49,745 nucleotides of DNA from Onthovicinus sp900555545 (GCA_949296915.1 CASFPX010000018.1:1-49745); one strand, 5' to 3'. Shown: positions 15,601 through 24,848, counted from the stretch's first letter. Made by a program: numbers and translations. Notes: generated from the letters alone by a model not told the origin.

Positions 15601-17060
15601 GGTTGGCCCCCCTTTTCTGGATCGCAATCGACGGTGGCACGATCTCTTTTACTGCGGATGGCAGCGCCATACTTCCTGGCGAGTTCCCGCATCTCAATGA
15701 CAATATCACCATTGGATTCCACATAGGTGCCGCGCTTTTTCGTCCCGCGGGCGGCAAGCTCTTTGAACAGCAGGATAGCCGCACCGCCTACGAGCGCACC
15801 GGCCAAAATGATAAAGAACAGGGGGATCCGGCAGGTCAGCCAGTCGCCGGAGCGCAACGGCAGGGTGAAAGAGATATAGTATTCGCCCTGCACAAATAAC
15901 TCCTCAAACGTGGCGCCATTGCCGTACTTGGGCAGCGCCTCCAAATAGTCCGTGTTGACAATGCCGCACAGGGCGGTGACCAGGCCTGTAAAAGCGCCCC
16001 CGATCATATAGCCTGGGATCACGGTGAATGGGCTGCGATAGGCGTACGGCATGGAGAAAGCGACTGTCAATTTTACATTTTCAAAAAAGGCGTTAATCGG
16101 TCCGCTGACTGCCAGATTAAAGTCGTCCGTGTCGCAGTGGCCGCCCTTTTTGGTGATCTTCTGGAGCAGAACCGCGCCCAGGGGGATCCATCCGATCGTA
16201 ATGAAACATGCGCCGTAGATGGTCATCAGCTGGGCGTTTCCATCCAGGAAGGCCGCCACCGCCACGGAGAATGCCGCCATGGATAACGGACCGATCAGAT
16301 CAAATCCGATCATCAGGCCAAAGATCAGTCCAATCAGGATTATGCTGACGCCCGACAGCGATTCAAGCGGCGCGATCAGCGCCTCGCTCAGTGCATTGAA
16401 TGGGAGCTGAATGCCATACCGGATCAGCAGCCAGGTGATTGCTGCGCTCACTACGGGCAGGATCAGAATCAGAACGATCAGATCGATGTTGTCCAGGATC
16501 GAGAGACCGGTGAGATCCTTGGGGATTTTACTATGCTTCACACGCAGTTTGTCAAGCTTGCGGTCGAGTCCGCGCCCCCAGATATTTTTCAGGCGGTCGT
16601 ACCCGGCAAATAAGTACTTGATCAATAGCGAGAGAACCAGCGCCATAATCAGATAACCCATGTAGCCGATATTGACGCCGCCGCCGCCATTCAGTGGGGT
16701 TGCAAAGTAGGCAAAATACATATCCTCCCCGGCCACGGGGGATCCGGCAAAGTGTGCAAAGTAGATGGAAAGCGCCAGGGAGGGGGCGACAGCCGGCAGC
16801 CCTGCAATCAGATAGCTCAGGATCAGGGTGAAAGCGATGTAAAAGAAATCCGTCGCCCAGAAGAGGACAAACCACAGGATATTCTCATTGACTGGCTCCA
16901 GTGCGCCAAGAATATGCTCTACCCCCAGGATATTTTGCACCACAAAGAAAAATCCCGCGCCAAGTGCTCCAAATAGTTGAACGATAAAAATGATCGATGT
17001 CGCGCGGTTGATCTTTCGTTTGGTATCAATTAGTATATTTTTTATTTCAAACACCCCCAA
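15597..17060 (-). CDS. PTS EIIC-like membrane permease (fructose/PfoR-type)
   Basis: 487 residues with eight or nine hydrophobic helices between about 18 and 430 and a basic cytoplasmic tail. GFDLIGPLSMAAF (about 265) recalls the D-x-G-P-x-N-K-A motif of fructose-type EIIC, and PYAYRSPFTVIPGYMIGGAFTG matches the segment after it. No EIIA or EIIB is fused or adjacent, so it may borrow partners or be a PfoR-like sensor/transporter. The start is uncertain: TTG at 17060 or GTG at 17054, both right at a GGGGG stretch. A good promoter lies 25 nt upstream. It is coupled to the EEP-family gene by a four-base stop/start overlap. Confidence 0.8.
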   Translation of the reverse strand: MGVFEIKNILIDTKRKINRATSIIFIVQLFGALGAGFFFVVQNILGVEHILGALEPVNENILWFVLFWATDFFYIAFTLILSYLIAGLPAVAPSLALSIYFAHFAGSPVAGEDMYFAYFATPLNGGGGVNIGYMGYLIMALVLSLLIKYLFAGYDRLKNIWGRGLDRKLDKLRVKHSKIPKDLTGLSILDNIDLIVLILILPVVSAAITWLLIRYGIQLPFNALSEALIAPLESLSGVSIILIGLIFGLMIGFDLIGPLSMAAFSVAVAAFLDGNAQLMTIYGACFITIGWIPLGAVLLQKITKKGGHCDTDDFNLAVSGPINAFFENVKLTVAFSMPYAYRSPFTVIPGYMIGGAFTGLVTALCGIVNTDYLEALPKYGNGATFEELFVQGEYYISFTLPLRSGDWLTCRIPLFFIILAGALVGGAAILLFKELAARGTKKRGTYVESNGDIVIEMRELARKYGAAIRSKRDRATVDCDPEKGGQP

Positions 17061-17084
17061 AAAACAAGTAGAATTATATAAAAT

Positions 17085-17113
17085 ATTGTATCAGAGTGAG
17101 GAGGTAAAATCAA
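17085..17113 (-). promoter_or_regulatory. Promoter of the EIIC-like/EEP operon
   Basis: Minus strand TTGATT (17113-17108), 17 bp, TACAAT (17090-17085). The leader is about 20 nt. Confidence 0.7.
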
Positions 17114-17580
17114 TCCCTAAAATTTGATCATACCACTGTTTTATTGAAACGCTGCTTGGGCAATATGTGTAAAATTTAAGATAAATTATCGGTTGTATTT
17201 CTGTAAAATTACACCACTTTACACTAAATATCTCTTCATATTGAACTGGATTTTAAAATGATTCCTCCTCCAATATTTCCCAAAAAGCACGTCACGGTAT
17301 GATAGCATTTGAAAAAATAATGAGTGAATATTCATTCAATATCGATAAAATTATCGAGACTGTCGCATCCAAATTAGCGATAGATATAGCGTGTTTTGAG
17401 AATATAAGACAAATATTCAAGAATTATTTGGCTTTTAGACGAAATTTATTATTGAAATTCATTTGAATTTAGAAGGGGATAAGAGAACTTGAATGACCAG
17501 TTCAACAGCGGTAGATCAAATTTGGATTTCCAAAAAAAGTTAAATTAAACTATTTTATAAGATTTTAATAAAGATTTATC
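17114..17580. other. AT-rich intergenic stretch with palindromes and one possible 55-codon frame
   Basis: No recognisable gene. TGAGTGAATATTCATTCA (about 17321-17338) is a near-palindrome and CGATAAAATTATCG (about 17343-17356) another. A frame of 55 codons (17299-17466, MIAFEKIMSEYSF start) is open but has no ribosome binding site; it may be chance in AT-rich DNA or a gene remnant. Composition is unlike the neighbouring genes. Confidence 0.4.
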
Positions 17581-17609
17581 TTGATTTTTACCAAATCATA
17601 GAATATAAT
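17581..17609 (+). promoter_or_regulatory. Promoter of the giant surface protein gene
   Basis: TTGATT (17581-17586), 17 bp, TATAAT (17604-17609); near-consensus, suggesting strong expression. The leader is about 70 nt. Confidence 0.8.
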
Positions 17610-17687
17610 AGGCTTGTACTTTGGGGTCTGTTTTAGGAATGGGCCTCAGGCAAATAATTTTTCTTTTTAAGAAAGGGGAATGAGTCC

Positions 17688-20600
17688 ATGAAGACGAAGA
17701 GATGGAAAAGGACGTTAAGCGCTGTGCTCGCGGGCGCAATGGTTATGACGTCCCTTTCCACGGTAATGACCGCATTTGCGGCCGAAGGCGATCCGTCGCA
17801 GGCGTACACAGACGCGATTGCCGCCGCCGCCAAAGCGGCAAAGTCGGAGGCTTTTGAGTATGTATCGGGGTACAGCAGCCTGTACGACGATAAAGAGGGA
17901 AGCCTGTTGACCTATGTTGAGAACTATGTCAAAGCGACGTTGGAACTGAATAAGTCGGATTCCACAACTTATGCAAAGTTCTCTACAGCTGGTACGGAGG
18001 TGCGCGCTGATATTGCGGCGGCATTGACAGAAGAGGGCGCGGATGAAGATGCGGCCTTGATCGAAAATTTCAAGCCCAGTGATTATGCTACGATCAGCGT
18101 CTACGCCTATGGTTTTGGTGATGCGGAGAAGCTGGCGGATGTTACCACGCCTGACGATGGATATACAACCTATCAGTATAAAGTCAGCAGCGATTGGAAA
18201 GCGGGTAAATCCGATTTGACAAAGACAGTCGGCACGATGACGGCGGTCTCCAATATTATGAAAATTTCTGCTATACTTGAGAATGGCTTCTTGGAGACGG
18301 ATGTTGACGCCATGACAGACTTTGCCGAACTCGACAAACTGTATGACGATAACTATAACACATTCAAGACGGTGTCCGGATATCCACCATTCTGGCTGTT
18401 GGATTTGCCAGAGAAAACAGACGCAATCTGGGCCAAGTTTGCCGAGATCGGCGCCAGGCTCTCCAAGATGGCGCTGGACGATGTGAATGCGTTAACAGAA
18501 AAATATCCGGATCCCACAGCGATGACGCTGGATACCTATAGCGAATACAGTGATGCCTATAGGACGGCAAATGAGAAATTCAGCGCACTGGCGTCAAGCA
18601 TTAGCAACGATGATAAAAGCGCGGCCAGCAGTGTGATGAATGATTGGAAAAATAACGCAAAGACTCGGGCCATTACTGTGATTGGTGATGAGATCAAAGC
18701 TATTCTCAATGACTACGGCGAGGATGGAAGCGGCGTGAACGAATCCAATGCGCAGGAGGCTTCCGCAAGGATTTCCAAGGTCACAGCCGCATATGATGAC
18801 GGAGCGTATGGTTCTCTGATGTTCCAGAAATACGACGGAACAAACCTGCGCGACTGGATCACTAAGCTCAATCCGGTCAGCGGCGGAGTGGAATTCGTTA
18901 CAGGCGGCGGCCAGAGTTGGATCGATAATGTAAATGCGTTGTACAACCAGTACGGCGGAGCGAGCTTTACTGTTTCGGTTGAAGAGGCCAAAGAGGTCAA
19001 CGCTCGTCTGGCTGAGTTAAAGGCAACCTATGACGGGATGAGTGATAATGTCAAGGGTTTGGCGAATGTGGCAGCGGCCTACGCGACATATGAGACAATG
19101 GCTGCCGCTGTTGTTGAGCCATACTTCCAGGCGAATCTGAACGAGTACCAGGCTGCAATCGATGAGATGAAGGCGGATTGGTTTGACGGTGAGAACGTGA
19201 AAGCCATCACAATGAATGACTTTGCCACGGTTTCTGCTGTACTGGCCAACTTGGATTCTCTTTATGCACGTTTTAATGATGAGCAGAAAAAGAATGAGGC
19301 TGTTGTAGCGGCCTATGCTGCACACACGGCACTTCAGGCTGCGTATGATACGGCACTCAACAGTGCGGATTCCTATGTGCCTTCTGAGTTCACCTATCCG
19401 GAAGGATTGAATGAGGAGAACGTGGCGCAGGCGGTTGAGGCGCTTGATACCGTCCTCAATAATTCGGATCTGCTTGCTCTGCTTGGTCTCAATGCAGACA
19501 GCTTGGGCGAATTTATCACAGATAATGTTTATTCTGACGCAGCTGTTACGCTTATTGTAAAGACGGCTTTCCCGCTGTTGGCGGATTTGCTGGGTGATAG
19601 TGCAAGCATTGCTTCCATTGTTGGAATTAATGTTACACCGCGCACGGTAGCTCAAGGGCTGACAAATTATCCGGAGGCCAAAGCAGCGCTTGAAGCTGCG
19701 GTTGATGATTGGAATGCAGTTGACTGGAATGCTGTCTCTTGGGGCGTCGAAACCGGCAATGCTGATCAGTTCTATGCGGCGGTCGGCGCGAACATGGAAG
19801 GAATCCAGAAAGTTCTTGCTGCTCTGTTGGCCAACAGCCCGATGACAGGCCTTGTAAAAATTGCTGGTGTTGAGGGTTATGCCTTGACAATTGTTCCGTT
19901 GCTGACACAGCTTGGCTGTGAGAACATTGCCACGGTTGAGGAGTTCAAGGCGGATACTTCTGCGACAGCAATGCTTCGAAAAGTTATTGAACCGATTGTC
20001 AACCGTGTGGTTGATATTTGCAGTGCACCCGTTGAGGAGTTGACCGGCCTGCTGCCGCAGGTGGCCTATTTCCTGACGGCGGACGGTCTGAAGCAGATCC
20101 TCTCCCCGCTGGTTATCGATGTCAGCGGTTTTGCGACACTCAAGGTTGATCTCTGGGAGACACTGAGTGCTTCTGTCGACCTGAGCGATCTGAATGCACT
20201 GCTGAGCGGCCTGATTACAGGTGCGGTTCCGAACTTCCAGTGGGTTGATATCGACTTCGGTTATGTTGCGGGCCTTGGTTCTGCGGAGTCTGCAACTGAT
20301 ATAGCTGGAAACCCGTATGTTAAAGTCACTGCGAACAACAGTGAGGTAGCGGTCGCGCTGCTTCAGTATGTTGGCGAGGTGCTGAACGCCAACGGCGCGC
20401 TGATTCAGGGCCTGATTCCGGCAATCGAGAATCCGGATCTGGCAGCTGTCGTCACAGGCCTGTTGGATCAGGTGCTCGCGGCGGATCCGGATGGTATTGC
20501 AACTATGCTGATCCATCTGCTCGTCCCGACCTGCGATGTCCCGGCGAGCGGCTACAATTACCCCGAGATTACTAAAGGCGAATTTGCCTATCCGGCGGAT

Positions 20601-22400
20601 TCCAAGTACGGCGAGGATGCCTATGCAGCTGCTCCGGAAGCTCTGGACAGCCTGCTGGCGGGTATCTTAGACCTTTCTTCAATGGTTTCGGATGCCCTGT
20701 ATACGAATGATCTAATCAATCAGGTCTTTGGCCTGTATGATACGATCCGTGCAAATGCGACAGTTGCCCAGGTGCTCGATCTGCTCGGTGTTGATATCAG
20801 CGTTGAGACGATTGACGCCCTGAAGGCGCAGGTTGGCGATGTTACGGATCAGGCGAGCTTTGTGGACGCACTGGCCACAGCGCTCAGCCCGTTTGACGAT
20901 GTTCTGGCATTCGTTCTGGCCGGACAGGATTACAATCTCCTCGGTGTGAACTATGCCTCCAAGTTTGAGGCGTACAACACTGCGGTGATCCCGCTGCTGG
21001 AGGCCCTTGGCTGCACGGATGTGACCAGCTATGCGGACTATCAGACGGCGGTCGCGGATGGCGCTTCTCCGCTGAAGGCGATCCTGACGCAGGTTCTTGA
21101 CCGTGTGGATGAGATCCTTGCCTCTCCGGTGAACGGCCTTGTGGAGATGCTTCCGAATCTGGCCTACTTCCTGGATAGCAATAACCTGTCCGTTGTGGTT
21201 GAGAATCTTGTTGCTCCGCTGGATACGCTGCTCGGCCACGTTGATGTGGATCTGATGGCGACGGTGGATGAACTGCTGAAAGCGTTTGGAATCCCGGCGC
21301 TGGATGACATTGACAACGATCTTGCAACAGTCCTGAATCAGGTTCTCGGCCTGATCGAGATCAACGGTGCGCCTCTTGGCATCACGCTGCCGGCGATTGA
21401 TCTGCACGCTCTTGCCTCTTACGGCACATCGGAGACTTACACAAGCGCGATGGTAGTAAATGGCGAAAATCCGCAGGCAACCCGCATCGTAGCGGATAAA
21501 GCGGATGTCACTGGCGCGGTGATCGGCTATCTGACAGAGCTCCTCAGCGATGAGGGCAATATCGAAGCGATTCAGGCCCTGTTGGGCGATAGCGAAGGCG
21601 GTATTGCGGATATCATCAATAGCCTGCTTGCCAACGGTGCGGCTGGTTTGACCAGCACGTTGTTTGGTCTGCTTGGGCTGCCGATGAAGCAGTTCACCGT
21701 CACGGCTGAGGCTGGCGAGAACGGTACGGTTTCCCCGGCTGAGGCGACCGTCACAATCGATGGTACGGCAACCGTTGCCGTTACGGCGGATGCTGGTTAT
21801 GTGATCGAGAGCTTGACCGTTAACGGTGAAGAGGTCGCGGAAGCGGCAGGCCAGACGGCCTATACGTGGAGCGGCGTCATTACAGCGGATACGGCGGTTG
21901 CTGCCACCTTCGTAAAGGCGGACTATGCAGTAAATGTTGGTGCGGTTGAGAACGGCACAGTCACAGCTGATGTCGAGACGGCGCAGATGGGTGACACAGT
22001 CACGCTGACAGTTGCGGCGGACGACGGCTATCAGCTGGTAGCTGGCTCCCTGACGGTGAACGGCGGCGAAGTTGCCCTGACTGATAATGGCGATGGCACG
22101 TACACCTTCACAATGCCTGCGGCGGCTGTTGAAGTTGCGGCGGCATTCGAGGAGATTCCGACTGAGCCTTCCACAGACCCGACGGAGCCCTCTGAACCTT
22201 CCGAGCCTTCTGAGCCCTCCGAGCCTGCAACGGATGAGGATGACACACAGGCTCCGGATACAACGGCTCCCGCCGGTGAGGACGACACCCAGGGCGGTGA
22301 CAGCAATGTCGAGACTGGCGATGCCGCACTTGCAGTAGTGGCGGGCGCAGCTCTCCTGGCGGCCGGCGCGGTGATCGTTCTGACCAAAAAGAGAAAGTAA
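17688..22400 (+). CDS. Giant secreted, wall-anchored repeat protein with VETGD sorting signal
   Basis: 1570 residues. A signal peptide (1-31, ending TAFAAEG) leads into a helix-rich region to about 560. Two homologous units follow, about 570-965 and 968-1335; each opens with a Tyr-Pro segment and shares PLLTQLGCENI / PLLEALGCTDV, then LPQVAYFLTADGL / LPNLAYFLDSNNL. Two InlB-like beta repeats (about 1336-1490, AEAGENGTVSP and VGAVENGTVTA) precede a Pro-Glu-Ser linker of four PSE repeats. The end is SNVETGD (1539-1545), a hydrophobic helix and KKRK, a sortase signal of the xTGD type. Expected location is the cell wall, role adhesion or surface layer. RBS AGAAAGGGGA sets the start. Confidence 0.92.
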   Translation: MKTKRWKRTLSAVLAGAMVMTSLSTVMTAFAAEGDPSQAYTDAIAAAAKAAKSEAFEYVSGYSSLYDDKEGSLLTYVENYVKATLELNKSDSTTYAKFSTAGTEVRADIAAALTEEGADEDAALIENFKPSDYATISVYAYGFGDAEKLADVTTPDDGYTTYQYKVSSDWKAGKSDLTKTVGTMTAVSNIMKISAILENGFLETDVDAMTDFAELDKLYDDNYNTFKTVSGYPPFWLLDLPEKTDAIWAKFAEIGARLSKMALDDVNALTEKYPDPTAMTLDTYSEYSDAYRTANEKFSALASSISNDDKSAASSVMNDWKNNAKTRAITVIGDEIKAILNDYGEDGSGVNESNAQEASARISKVTAAYDDGAYGSLMFQKYDGTNLRDWITKLNPVSGGVEFVTGGGQSWIDNVNALYNQYGGASFTVSVEEAKEVNARLAELKATYDGMSDNVKGLANVAAAYATYETMAAAVVEPYFQANLNEYQAAIDEMKADWFDGENVKAITMNDFATVSAVLANLDSLYARFNDEQKKNEAVVAAYAAHTALQAAYDTALNSADSYVPSEFTYPEGLNEENVAQAVEALDTVLNNSDLLALLGLNADSLGEFITDNVYSDAAVTLIVKTAFPLLADLLGDSASIASIVGINVTPRTVAQGLTNYPEAKAALEAAVDDWNAVDWNAVSWGVETGNADQFYAAVGANMEGIQKVLAALLANSPMTGLVKIAGVEGYALTIVPLLTQLGCENIATVEEFKADTSATAMLRKVIEPIVNRVVDICSAPVEELTGLLPQVAYFLTADGLKQILSPLVIDVSGFATLKVDLWETLSASVDLSDLNALLSGLITGAVPNFQWVDIDFGYVAGLGSAESATDIAGNPYVKVTANNSEVAVALLQYVGEVLNANGALIQGLIPAIENPDLAAVVTGLLDQVLAADPDGIATMLIHLLVPTCDVPASGYNYPEITKGEFAYPADSKYGEDAYAAAPEALDSLLAGILDLSSMVSDALYTNDLINQVFGLYDTIRANATVAQVLDLLGVDISVETIDALKAQVGDVTDQASFVDALATALSPFDDVLAFVLAGQDYNLLGVNYASKFEAYNTAVIPLLEALGCTDVTSYADYQTAVADGASPLKAILTQVLDRVDEILASPVNGLVEMLPNLAYFLDSNNLSVVVENLVAPLDTLLGHVDVDLMATVDELLKAFGIPALDDIDNDLATVLNQVLGLIEINGAPLGITLPAIDLHALASYGTSETYTSAMVVNGENPQATRIVADKADVTGAVIGYLTELLSDEGNIEAIQALLGDSEGGIADIINSLLANGAAGLTSTLFGLLGLPMKQFTVTAEAGENGTVSPAEATVTIDGTATVAVTADAGYVIESLTVNGEEVAEAAGQTAYTWSGVITADTAVAATFVKADYAVNVGAVENGTVTADVETAQMGDTVTLTVAADDGYQLVAGSLTVNGGEVALTDNGDGTYTFTMPAAAVEVAAAFEEIPTEPSTDPTEPSEPSEPSEPSEPATDEDDTQAPDTTAPAGEDDTQGGDSNVETGDAALAVVAGAALLAAGAVIVLTKKRK

Positions 22401-22439
22401 GCACGGCTTGATTTTTAGGTTATAACGCTTACTTGAAAT

Positions 22440-22477
22440 GCTCCCCTTACCCCGCGTGGGTGAGGGGAGCTGTTTTA
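22440..22477 (+). terminator. Intrinsic terminator of the surface protein gene
   Basis: GCTCCCCTTACCC (22440-22452) pairs with GGGTGAGGGGAGC (22458-22470), thirteen pairs with one G-U, then TGTTTTAT. Confidence 0.88.
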
Positions 22478-22607
22478 TATCCTGCAAAAGATATTGATTG
22501 CAGGATTGCAAAAGGATATAATATATAAGGAAACGGTGAGTGGGAGAGAGCGGATGCTTTTTCGCGCGGAAAAATTTTTAAATACCAAAGTTTTTTTTAA
22601 ATAATTG

Positions 22608-22636
22608 TTGCATTTGCCCGAAATTTATGGTATCAT
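22608..22636 (+). promoter_or_regulatory. Promoter of the S10-spc-alpha operon
   Basis: TTGCAT (22608-22613), 17 bp, TATCAT (22631-22636), preceded by an A/T-rich UP-like stretch (22571-22606). Expected start near 22643, giving a leader of about 260 nt. Confidence 0.7.
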
Positions 22637-22642
22637 ATTTGA

Positions 22643-22904
22643 GCGCGCATATAGGATAAGTGCGCAGTCATGCGATGATGCGGGAGGTGGCCACCCTTCG
22701 AGGTGGGGAATTTCCGCGGAGTATGTCCGATTTAAAACCGGGCGATCAATACCGGGGTGCGCAGTCGGTGCGTCCCCCAGGAAGTTTTTGGAATGCTGTA
22801 CCCGGAAATATTCTTTCCGGTTTTTAATTTGGCCGGATGGGAACACCCGGAAGAGTGTACACATTTTAAAGACAATGCCCGCCCAATTCAAGGAGGCAGA
22901 AACA
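22643..22904 (+). promoter_or_regulatory. Long S10 operon leader with hairpins and a direct repeat
   Basis: Contains the 10-nt direct repeat GTGCGCAGTC at 22660-22669 and 22757-22766, the hairpin CCACC/GGTGG (22691-22706), a terminator-like hairpin at 22802-22825 and a second CCGG-containing region (22832-22853) that could pair with the terminator's right arm. No reading frame with an RBS occupies it. Leaders of this kind control ribosomal protein operons by feedback from a ribosomal protein; L4 is the regulator in Enterobacteria, but nothing here identifies the ligand. Confidence 0.55.
22802..22825 (+). terminator. Terminator-like hairpin inside the S10 leader (attenuator candidate)
   Basis: CCGGAAA (22802-22808), loop TATTC, TTTCCGG (22814-22820), then TTTTT. 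It lies after the promoter and before rpsJ, so it would stop transcription of all the ribosomal genes unless disrupted. Confidence 0.6.
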
Positions 22905-23216
22905 ATGGCAGTCAAAGAAAAAATCCGTATCAGGCTCAAGGGCTATGACCACAACCTTGTCGACAAGGCAGCTGAGAAGATCCTTGAGACCGCACGCCGC
23001 ACAGGCGCTCAGGTATCCGGTCCTGTACCGCTCCCGACCGAGAAAGAGGTCGTCACGATCCTTCGCGCGGTACACAAGTACAAGGATTCCCGTGAGCAGT
23101 TTGAGCAGCGCACCCACAAAAGGCTTATCGACATTCTCAGGCCCTCGAATAAAACTGTCGAGGCTCTGACAGGTCTTGAGCTTCCCGCCGGCGTTGAGAT
23201 CGAGATCAAACTCTGA
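22905..23216 (+). CDS. rpsJ: 30S ribosomal protein S10
   Basis: 103 residues, the usual length. It is part of the 30S head and the NusE antitermination partner. IRIRLKGYDHNLVDKAAEKI near the start and RTHKRLIDI with a final VEIEIKL are family hallmarks. ATG 22905 follows AAGGAGG; longer upstream frames run through the structured leader and are not coding. First gene of the long ribosomal operon. Confidence 0.98.
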   Translation: MAVKEKIRIRLKGYDHNLVDKAAEKILETARRTGAQVSGPVPLPTEKEVVTILRAVHKYKDSREQFEQRTHKRLIDILRPSNKTVEALTGLELPAGVEIEIKL

Positions 23217-23279
23217 TTTCACGTCGAAAGGTCAAGTTGGCCGAAAGGTCAACCAATAACCGAATAGGAGGAAAAATAC

Positions 23280-23915
23280 ATGCAAAAAGGTCTTATTGGC
23301 AAGAAAATCGGCATGACGCAGATTTTCGACGAGAGCGGCAAGGTCGTTCCCGTAACCGTCGTAGAGGCGGGTCCGTGCACGGTCATCACCAAGAAGACGG
23401 CTGAGAACGACGGCTATGAGGCTGTCCAGGTCGGCTTTGGCGATGTCAAGGCACAGCGCGTCAACAAGCCCATGAAGGGCCACTTCAAGAAGAATGATGT
23501 GGCGCCGAAGAAGGTTCTCCGTGAGTTCCGCTTCAAGGATTGCTCCGGTTTTAACACCGGTGATGTGCTCAAGGCGGATGTCTTTGCGGCAGGGGACGTC
23601 GTAGACGTCGTCGGCACCAGCAAGGGTAAGGGTACAGCCGGTGCGATCAAGCGCTGGAACTTCGCCCGCCTCAAGGAGTCCCACGGTACAGGTCCTGTCG
23701 CCCGTCATGCTGGTTCTCTGGGCGCGTGCAGTGATCCGTCCCGCGTCTTCAAGGGCAAAAAGCTCGCCGGTCATCTTGGCCATGAGCGCGTAACCATTCA
23801 GAATCTGACAGTTGTTAAGGTGGATGTTGAAAACAATCTGATCGCCATCAAGGGCGCGATCCCGGGCCCCAAGGGCGGAATTGTTGTCATCGCCGACGCA
23901 GTCAAGAAAGCGTAA
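23280..23915 (+). CDS. rplC: 50S ribosomal protein L3
   Basis: 211 residues. An early-assembling 23S rRNA-binding protein near the peptidyl-transferase centre. GLIGKKIGMTQIFDESG opens the protein and the long loop holding KGTAGAIKRWNF and HARHAGSLG-like residues (VARHAGSLGACSDP) is the conserved insertion. RBS AGGAGG lies nine bases upstream. A 63-nt gap separates it from rpsJ. Confidence 0.98.
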   Translation: MQKGLIGKKIGMTQIFDESGKVVPVTVVEAGPCTVITKKTAENDGYEAVQVGFGDVKAQRVNKPMKGHFKKNDVAPKKVLREFRFKDCSGFNTGDVLKADVFAAGDVVDVVGTSKGKGTAGAIKRWNFARLKESHGTGPVARHAGSLGACSDPSRVFKGKKLAGHLGHERVTIQNLTVVKVDVENNLIAIKGAIPGPKGGIVVIADAVKKA

Positions 23916-23931
23916 GGAAGGAGTGTAACAA

Positions 23932-24555
23932 ATGCCTACAGTAGCAGTTTTTGATATGAGCGGCAAAAAGGTTTCCGATCTCGCGCTGAAAGACGATATC
24001 TTCGGAATCAATCCGAGCGTTCCGGCAATGCACATGATGGTTGTCAACTATCTGGCCAGCCAGCGCCAGGGCACGCAGTCCACGCTCACGCGTTCCGAAG
24101 TGAGCGGCGGCGGCAAGAAGCCGTGGCGTCAGAAGGGCACCGGCCGCGCCCGTCAGGGTTCCACCCGTTCCCCGCAGTGGACGCATGGCGGTATCGCCCT
24201 TGGCCCCAAACCGCGTGAGTACGGTTTTTCCGTGAATAAGAAGATCCGCCGTCTCGCGATGAAGTCCGCACTTTCCACCAAGGTTGCAGGCGGCGAGATG
24301 GTCGTGCTCGACAAGCTCGAGTTCGATGAGATCAAGACCAAGCAGATGGTCCAGGTGCTCAACAGCCTGGAGACTGGCAAAAAAGTCCTGATCGTTCTCC
24401 CGGAGAAGAATGACGTTGTCTATCGTAGCGCGCGGAATATTGCCGGCGTTCAGACAACGCTTGTCGGCCAGCTGAATGTCTATGACATTCTCAACTGTGA
24501 CACAGTGGTCGTCCTGAAGGACGCCGTTTCTAAGATCGAGGAGGTGTACGCATGA
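23932..24555 (+). CDS. rplD: 50S ribosomal protein L4
   Basis: 207 residues. It lines the exit tunnel through its extended loop (KKPWRQKGTGRARQGSTRSP, about residues 60-79), the site where macrolide-resistance changes occur in other bacteria. In Enterobacteria L4 also represses the S10 operon. RBS GGAAGGAG precedes ATG 23932. Its stop overlaps the rplW start by four bases. Confidence 0.98.
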   Translation: MPTVAVFDMSGKKVSDLALKDDIFGINPSVPAMHMMVVNYLASQRQGTQSTLTRSEVSGGGKKPWRQKGTGRARQGSTRSPQWTHGGIALGPKPREYGFSVNKKIRRLAMKSALSTKVAGGEMVVLDKLEFDEIKTKQMVQVLNSLETGKKVLIVLPEKNDVVYRSARNIAGVQTTLVGQLNVYDILNCDTVVVLKDAVSKIEEVYA

Positions 24556-24848
24556 GCAAGCTCGCACAGGATATCATCCTGAAGCCGGTCATCACCGAGG
24601 AATCCATGCTCGGCACCGCGTACAAAAAATACACCTTCCGCGTAGCGAAGGATGCCAACAAGATTGAGATTGCCAATGCGGTCGAGAAGCTCTTCGGCGT
24701 CAAGGTCGCGAAGGTCAACACAATCAACGTGCGCGGCAGGCAGAAGCGTCAGGGTGTTGCGGTTGGCTTTACCGCTTCCTGGAAGAAAGCCATCGTCACT
24801 TTGACCGAGGATAGCAAGACGATTGAGTTCTTTGAGGGTATGTCGTAA
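24552..24848 (+). CDS. rplW: 50S ribosomal protein L23
   Basis: 98 residues. It sits at the tunnel exit and docks trigger factor and SRP. DIILKPVITEESM and the loop VNTINVRGRQKRQG are typical. ATG 24552 overlaps the rplD stop (ATGA), so translation is coupled; RBS GAGGTG lies within the end of rplD. Confidence 0.98.
   Translation: MSKLAQDIILKPVITEESMLGTAYKKYTFRVAKDANKIEIANAVEKLFGVKVAKVNTINVRGRQKRQGVAVGFTASWKKAIVTLTEDSKTIEFFEGMS

Noticed and set aside
21690..22160. Tandem repeats as phase-variable region in the surface gene
   Set aside because: The PSEPSEP linker and InlB-like repeats are coding and too diverged at DNA level to suggest slippage, apart from the short PSE stretch.
19017..22511. 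Long antisense frames opposite the giant surface protein (about 500 and 600 codons)
   Set aside because: Arg/Cys/Ile-rich translations with no family resemblance; a shadow of biased codon use on the coding strand.
22605..22904. N-terminal extension of S10 through the leader
   Set aside because: It would start before the transcription start and run through palindromes; ATG 22905 matches the usual S10 length and RBS.
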